Positions 59,826 through 64,000 of a stretch of 64,000 nucleotides of DNA are shown here, in pieces. Origin of the DNA: Bryobacterales bacterium (GTDB lineage: Bacteria; Acidobacteriota; Terriglobia; Bryobacterales; Bryobacteraceae); contig JAIXKK010000043.1 of assembly GCA_026954325.1 (NCBI GenBank), positions 1 to 64,000 of the forward strand, read 5' to 3'. A program made the position numbers and the translations under genes. The notes beneath the pieces are model-generated. The model was not told the DNA's origin. It worked only from the letters and a program-made list of their open reading frames with translations, and did no database searches. Positions within the stretch are counted from its first letter, which is position 1. Each line of letters begins with the position of its first letter.

Positions 59826-60812
59826 ATGATCGACACGCTGACCGTGATCTGGCGGCGCCTGTTCGAGCAGCCATCCATCGGCATTCACGAAAATTTCTTC
59901 GAACTCGGCGGCAACCCTTCGCTCGCCGTCCGGCTGTTTGATGAAATTACCCATGCCTGCGGCTGGGAACTGCCGCCGATGATGATCTACCAGGCGCCTA
60001 CCATTGCGGAACTCGCTGTTTTGCTCGAACAGCCGCGGGGGCAACGCCTCTCGCCGCTGGTGCTGCTCAAACCAGGCGCGAAGAAGCCGCCGGCTTTTCT
60101 TGTTCATGGTATCGGCGGCAGTGTGATGGAGTTCTTTGATCTCGTCCGTCACCTCTCTCTGCCGCATCCGGTCTATGGGCTCCAGGCACAGGAAATCGAC
60201 GACGCAGGACGTCCGCTCGAGAGCATCGAAGATATGGCCCGGGTCTTTCTGGAAGCGATCCGCCGGGTGCAGCCAACGGGCCCCTATTTCTTCATCGGAT
60301 ACTCTCTTGGAGGCTTGGTAACTCTCGAGATGGCGCAACGCCTGTTGAGCAGCGGAGAGAAGATCGGCCTGTTGACAATGGTCGATTCCTATCCGCACGC
60401 AAGCCGTCTGTCATGGGAACAGCGTGTCCGCCTCCTGCTGTGCCGGACCGGCCGCCGTGCCGCAATTCTTCTGCCGTTCCTTGGGCGCCGCCGGCATCTG
60501 CGCGGAACCGGACTCTACAAGCCGCCGCAAGCAGCCGCCTTTGCTCCTTCCATGCAACGCACCCGCGACAATGCATATACCGCCTTGAAGCGGTACCAGC
60601 CGCGATTTTACGAAGGCCGGATCACCTTTGTCAGAGCGGAGTCCCCCACGAGCTTTCCGGATAACCCCATTCCTGTCTGGGCGCGCCTGGCGGCGGATTT
60701 CGAGGTCGAGACGGTCCCAGGCGATCATCTCGGCATGCTCACTGTACACTACGAGCAACTGGCTTCGGTCCTGAACTGCCATCTGAGAGGAGCCTTGTAC
60801 GGTATCAAATGA
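59826..60812 (+). CDS. Degenerate carrier domain-thioesterase didomain
   Basis: 328 residues from ATG 59826 (an in-frame TTG at 59799 is possible). The carrier domain (about 1-70) reads FFELGGNPSLAVRLF: P31 stands where the phosphopantetheine Ser should be, with S32 one place later. The thioesterase (about 85-320) is normal, with Ser160 in IGYSLGGLVTLEM and His in VPGDHLGML. The carrier part may be a docking domain only, or S32 may be used. It overlaps the next gene by four bases (ATGA). It is a paralogue of 56610, the two differing in both active sites. Confidence 0.83.
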   Translation: MIDTLTVIWRRLFEQPSIGIHENFFELGGNPSLAVRLFDEITHACGWELPPMMIYQAPTIAELAVLLEQPRGQRLSPLVLLKPGAKKPPAFLVHGIGGSVMEFFDLVRHLSLPHPVYGLQAQEIDDAGRPLESIEDMARVFLEAIRRVQPTGPYFFIGYSLGGLVTLEMAQRLLSSGEKIGLLTMVDSYPHASRLSWEQRVRLLLCRTGRRAAILLPFLGRRRHLRGTGLYKPPQAAAFAPSMQRTRDNAYTALKRYQPRFYEGRITFVRAESPTSFPDNPIPVWARLAADFEVETVPGDHLGMLTVHYEQLASVLNCHLRGALYGIK

Positions 60813-62347
60813 CCGGCGCCGAAGCCCTGATTCGCACACTGCTCGCCGGAGGAGTGGATACCTGCTTCACGAACCCCGGCACTTCCGAGGTTCACATGGT
60901 CGCCGCCCTCGACCGCATCGGAGAAATGCGGTGCGTGCCCGGCCTGTTTGAAGGTGTCGTTACCGCGGCCGCCGACGGTTATGCGCGCATGGCGGAAAAG
61001 CCGGCCTGCACTTTGCTCCATCTGGGTCCCGGCTTTGCCAACGGAATCGCCAATCTGCACAATGCGCGCCGGGCGCATGTGCCTATGGTCAATGTCATCG
61101 GCCAGCACGCCACTCATCACCTGCGCCATGACACTCCGCTCAGTGGCGGCATCGAGTCCATTGCGCGTCCTTATTCCCGCTGGCTGCGGACTTCCCGCGG
61201 CGCCTCCATGGCCGGCCGCGACACTGCCGAAGCGATCACCGCCGCCCGTTCGGCAAGCGGCCAGATCGCCACATTGATTGTCCCCGCCGATGTGAGTTGG
61301 AGCGAGGGCGGTTCGGTTCCCCCGTTCCCTCCCCCGCCTGAAGCAGAGATGCCCGGCCCGGAGATGGTACAGCGCGCCTCCGCCATGCTCTGCTCCGGCC
61401 TCCGAACCGCCATCCTGCTTGCCGGAAATGCCCTCTACGGGAAAGGACTGGAACACGCCGGACGCGTGGCGGCGGCTACCGGCGCAAAACTCCTTGCTCC
61501 CTATCCCCTCTCGCGCCTCCAACGGGGAGCCGGTCTGCCGGCGGTGGAACGTGTGCATTACATCCTGGAGCAGGCAAAGCAACAGTTGGAGGAGTTCCGC
61601 CAACTGATTCTGGTGGGTGCGCAGGCGCCCGTCGCCTACTTCGCCTACCCCGGCAAAGACAGTACGCTCACACCAGCGGAATGCGAAATCTTTACATTGG
61701 CCATTTCGGATCAGGATTGCGCCGGCGCGATGGAAGCATTGGCCGCGCTATTACCCGGTGCGAGACAGCCGGAAGAGACGCCTGCCCGCCCGGCACTGCC
61801 GGAAGGCGCGATTACGCTCTCCGGTCTTGCCTCTACTATCGGCGCGCTGTTACCGGAGAACGCCATCGTCGTGGACGAGTCCATGACCTCCGGCCGCGGC
61901 ATCATGGCGGCCACTCAAACTGCTCCGCCTCACGATTGGCTGGGTAACACCGGCGGCTCGATTGGAATCGCCATGCCTCTGGCTGTAGGCGCTGCCGTGG
62001 CCTGTCCGGATCGTCACGTCGTGTGCCTCAGCGCCGACGGCAGCGGCATGTACACCCTACAAGCGCTCTGGACCATGGCCCGGGAGGGACTCCGGATCAC
62101 CACCGTCATCTTTGCCAACCGGGCCTATGCGGTTCTGAAGCGGGAATTCTCCTATCTGAACATCGGCAGCCCGGGACAACTGGCCTCCAGCCTGTTCGAC
62201 ATCGGACGTCCTGACTTGGACTGGGTACGGTTGGCGCAGGGATTGGGCATCCCCGGTACGAAAGTTACCTCGCTTGACGAGTTCGCCAACGCTTTGCGCA
62301 ACGGATTTGAGAGCGGCGGACCAACACTCATTGAGGTACCTCTATAA
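60809..62347 (+). CDS. Thiamine-pyrophosphate enzyme, acetolactate synthase-like
   Basis: 512 residues. The catalytic Glu is E48 in LFEGVVTAAADGYARM. The TPP/Mg site is SADGSGMYTLQALW with the partner Asn in VIFANRAY (about 408-440). Domain order PYR-central-PP fits acetolactate synthase, benzaldehyde lyase and related decarboxylases, but no regulatory subunit is nearby and the sequence is shorter than IlvB. It may carboligate keto acids to make a branched precursor for the aminotransferase at 57755. Inference. Confidence 0.85.
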   Translation: MTGAEALIRTLLAGGVDTCFTNPGTSEVHMVAALDRIGEMRCVPGLFEGVVTAAADGYARMAEKPACTLLHLGPGFANGIANLHNARRAHVPMVNVIGQHATHHLRHDTPLSGGIESIARPYSRWLRTSRGASMAGRDTAEAITAARSASGQIATLIVPADVSWSEGGSVPPFPPPPEAEMPGPEMVQRASAMLCSGLRTAILLAGNALYGKGLEHAGRVAAATGAKLLAPYPLSRLQRGAGLPAVERVHYILEQAKQQLEEFRQLILVGAQAPVAYFAYPGKDSTLTPAECEIFTLAISDQDCAGAMEALAALLPGARQPEETPARPALPEGAITLSGLASTIGALLPENAIVVDESMTSGRGIMAATQTAPPHDWLGNTGGSIGIAMPLAVGAAVACPDRHVVCLSADGSGMYTLQALWTMAREGLRITTVIFANRAYAVLKREFSYLNIGSPGQLASSLFDIGRPDLDWVRLAQGLGIPGTKVTSLDEFANALRNGFESGGPTLIEVPL

Positions 62348-62361
62348 GTTTGGAGGCGGCC

Positions 62362-63246
62362 TTGCATGCAACTTCCGTGTTTAGTCTCATTATCGCCGTT
62401 TACAATGACTGGGCGCCCCTGGACCAATGTTTACGTTCCGTGTCGGAACAGATTCCAGGGCCGGATTTCGAGGTCATCATCGTGGACGACGGCAGCCAGG
62501 AACCGGCGCCGGAATCTATTCTTCAGTGGACCAGCCACTACCCGCTAACTATAGTCAGACAGTCTCATACGGGAATTCCTGGTGCACGCAACAAAGGCAT
62601 CCAGACCGCCAAGGGGTCCATCCTGCTTTTCGTGGATGCCGACTGCCGGCTGGAAGCCAACTGCCTAACGGCCCTTTGCTCCACGATCAGCGGCAATCCG
62701 AAACAGAACTGCTTTCAATTACGGCTAACCGGTGATTGCACGGCTTTAGTTGGAAGAGCGGAGCAGTTGCGGCTCATTACGCTGCAACAGCACTTCCTTC
62801 AGCCTGATGGGCGTATCCGTTACTTGAACACCTCCGGTTTCGCCATCCGGCGGACGAGGGCGGATCTCACGGAAGAGTTGTTTCAACCGATCGCCCTCAG
62901 AGGGGAAGATACTCTTTTGCTGACCACTTTGATGCACGACGGAGAACTTCCCTTCTTTGCCTCGGATGCCGTCGTCCGGCATTCCATCTCTTTGACTCTG
63001 GGGCAGTGCCTGCGCAAGGACATCCGGTCCGCTTATCAGGAGCGGAAGACCTTCGAAACCATTGCCTCCCAAGATCTCGACAAAATCCAATTAAGCAATA
63101 AGGAACGCCTGCAAATGCTGTTTTCCATGTGGAGGGCTTCCGGGCAACGTTCCATCGGACGGCCGGCGTGGTTTGTGCTGGTAACACGGGAAGCATTGGA
63201 ACGGATCGTCATCCTGGCTTCCGGTTGCCTGCCTCGCGGATCCTAA
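62362..63246 (+). CDS. Family 2 glycosyltransferase
   Basis: 294 residues from TTG 62362, five bases after TTGGAGG; an in-frame TTG at 62350 is inside the ribosome site. GT-A motifs: FSLIIAVYNDWAPLDQCLRS, VIIVDDGSQEP (about 38-48), DXD-like LFVDADCRL, and the acceptor region ALRGEDTLLLTTLM. It might add a sugar to the pathway product or to a lipid carrier, tying this operon to polysaccharide work. Confidence 0.83.
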   Translation: MHATSVFSLIIAVYNDWAPLDQCLRSVSEQIPGPDFEVIIVDDGSQEPAPESILQWTSHYPLTIVRQSHTGIPGARNKGIQTAKGSILLFVDADCRLEANCLTALCSTISGNPKQNCFQLRLTGDCTALVGRAEQLRLITLQQHFLQPDGRIRYLNTSGFAIRRTRADLTEELFQPIALRGEDTLLLTTLMHDGELPFFASDAVVRHSISLTLGQCLRKDIRSAYQERKTFETIASQDLDKIQLSNKERLQMLFSMWRASGQRSIGRPAWFVLVTREALERIVILASGCLPRGS

Positions 63247-63277
63247 CCCCTTACCTGCTGTAGACACCCAAAACTCC

Positions 63278-64000
63278 ATGCGAAAACAAACGGTTGTTGT
63301 TATCGGAGCCGGCCCTTACGGACTGAGTACAGCGGCACACCTGCGGCATGCGGGAGTCGAACCATATGTCATCGGACAACCGATGGGATTTTGGAAACAT
63401 AACATGCCCGGCAAGATGCTGCTGCGTTCGCGGCACGAAGCTTCCAACATTGCCGCGCCGCGGAAGCATCTGTCTCTGGAGGCGTACCAGACAACAATCC
63501 GGCGCCGCCTCAATGAGCCTCTACCCATCGAGGATTTCATCGCCTACGGGGAATGGTTCCACAAGCAGGTGGTCCCGCGCCTCGATACGCGCAATGTCCG
63601 CAACGTCGCTCCTACCGGCGGCGGATTTGAGATCGCCTTCGAGGACGGGGAAAAGCTCCATGCGGAGTCCGTGGTTCTGGCCCTTGGCATCGGACTCTTC
63701 GCCCAGCGGCCCGAACAATTCGCCGGCATCCCCCGGGTGCTTGCCTCGCACTCCTCTGAATTCAGCAATCTCACTCAATTTCGCGGCAAACGTGTCGCCG
63801 TAATAGGCCGAGGCCAAAGCGCTCTGGAGTATGCCGCCATCCTGCACGAAAGCAGCGCCGAGGTACAGATCCTTACTCGATCCGAAACCGTGAACTTTCT
63901 GCCCTTCGCATGGCGTAAGCACCTTTTCCGAAGACTCACGCCAGGCCCGCTGCGGCCCTTATCATGGCGCATCCTTCCTCCCACCGACTTAGGAGACATC
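63278..64000 (+). CDS. Second FAD/NAD(P)-binding flavoprotein, cut by window edge
   Basis: The frame runs from ATG 63278 off the right edge (241 codons visible). FAD site VVVIGAGPYGLSTAAHL (about 6-22), then QPMGFWKHNMPGKMLLRS, and NAD(P) site VAVIGRGQSALEYAA. It is a homologue of the operon's first gene (51391), sharing IGAGPYGLS and the PMxFW...MPxxMLL segment. An N- or C-oxidation of the pathway intermediate is likely. The operon may go on beyond the window. Confidence 0.83.
   Translation, partial: MRKQTVVVIGAGPYGLSTAAHLRHAGVEPYVIGQPMGFWKHNMPGKMLLRSRHEASNIAAPRKHLSLEAYQTTIRRRLNEPLPIEDFIAYGEWFHKQVVPRLDTRNVRNVAPTGGGFEIAFEDGEKLHAESVVLALGIGLFAQRPEQFAGIPRVLASHSSEFSNLTQFRGKRVAVIGRGQSALEYAAILHESSAEVQILTRSETVNFLPFAWRKHLFRRLTPGPLRPLSWRILPPTDLGDI

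Noticed and set aside
1..64000. CRISPR arrays, tRNA or rRNA genes
   Set aside because: No regularly spaced repeats and no cloverleaf or rRNA-like stretches were noticed on reading; a dedicated scan was not possible.

Overview
The window most likely comes from an acidobacterium of the Solibacter/Bryobacter type. The main reasons are a large NHL-repeat protein carrying the C-terminal domain first described in Solibacter (TIGR03437 type), many secreted Ig-like and S-layer-homology proteins, high GC, and an exosortase-associated style of exopolysaccharide (EPS) locus. This is inference from protein families; there is no rRNA gene in the window.

Layout. 1-3550 (minus): two tandem paralogous secreted repeat proteins, the first cut by the window edge, the second ending in three SLH domains. 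4133-8326: signalling block with a PilZ protein, a sigma-54 (NtrC-type) response regulator and its histidine kinase, and a LuxR-type regulator. 8557-11536 (minus): two secreted Ig-fold proteins. 11762-20437 (plus): EPS export and control, with a Wza-like export protein, the NHL-repeat protein, a Wzc/GumC-like chain-length protein, an ExeA-like ATPase, a BY-kinase, a specialised NusG paralogue (UpxY type) and a small XRE-like protein. 20591-25527: nucleotide-sugar genes (oxidoreductase, aminotransferase, N-acetyltransferase, consistent with 2,3-diacetamido sugar acid synthesis), the priming sugar transferase and a deacetylase. 25707-36138: a lower-GC, serotype-like stretch with a beta-helix protein, flippase, polymerase, acyltransferase, glycosyltransferases, epimerase and methyltransferase. 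36169-41026: rearranged zone with an IS1380-type element, hairpin repeats, a deacetylase-GT4 fusion and a broken exosortase gene. 41085-50630: acetyltransferase, aldo/keto reductase, then an amidotransferase-ACP-NadE-like-AMP-ligase module and two FemAB-like proteins. 51391-64000: one long, tightly packed operon of small-molecule type: two related flavoproteins, MetY and MetA homologues, an AMP ligase, two carrier-thioesterase didomain proteins, an aminotransferase, a CxxCH toroid protein, a TPP enzyme and a glycosyltransferase.

Regulatory theme. Several operons have GG-N10-GC sigma-54 promoters (best at 15776, 22901 and 51249) preceded by a 6-5-6 inverted repeat TTGGGA-N5-TCCCAA or a decayed version of it. 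Two of them, before the sugar-transferase operon and before the 12.6-kb terminal operon, also carry GGGCGGTAGCTT, which shares the core of the RfaH ops/JUMPStart element. It lies 78 and 79 bases from the -24 element. The window encodes both candidate trans-factors: the NtrC-type regulator at 4669-6192 and the NusG paralogue at 19614-20195. The simplest reading is a two-step switch, sigma-54 initiation followed by operon-specific antitermination, joining an EPS locus and a carrier-protein pathway into one regulon.
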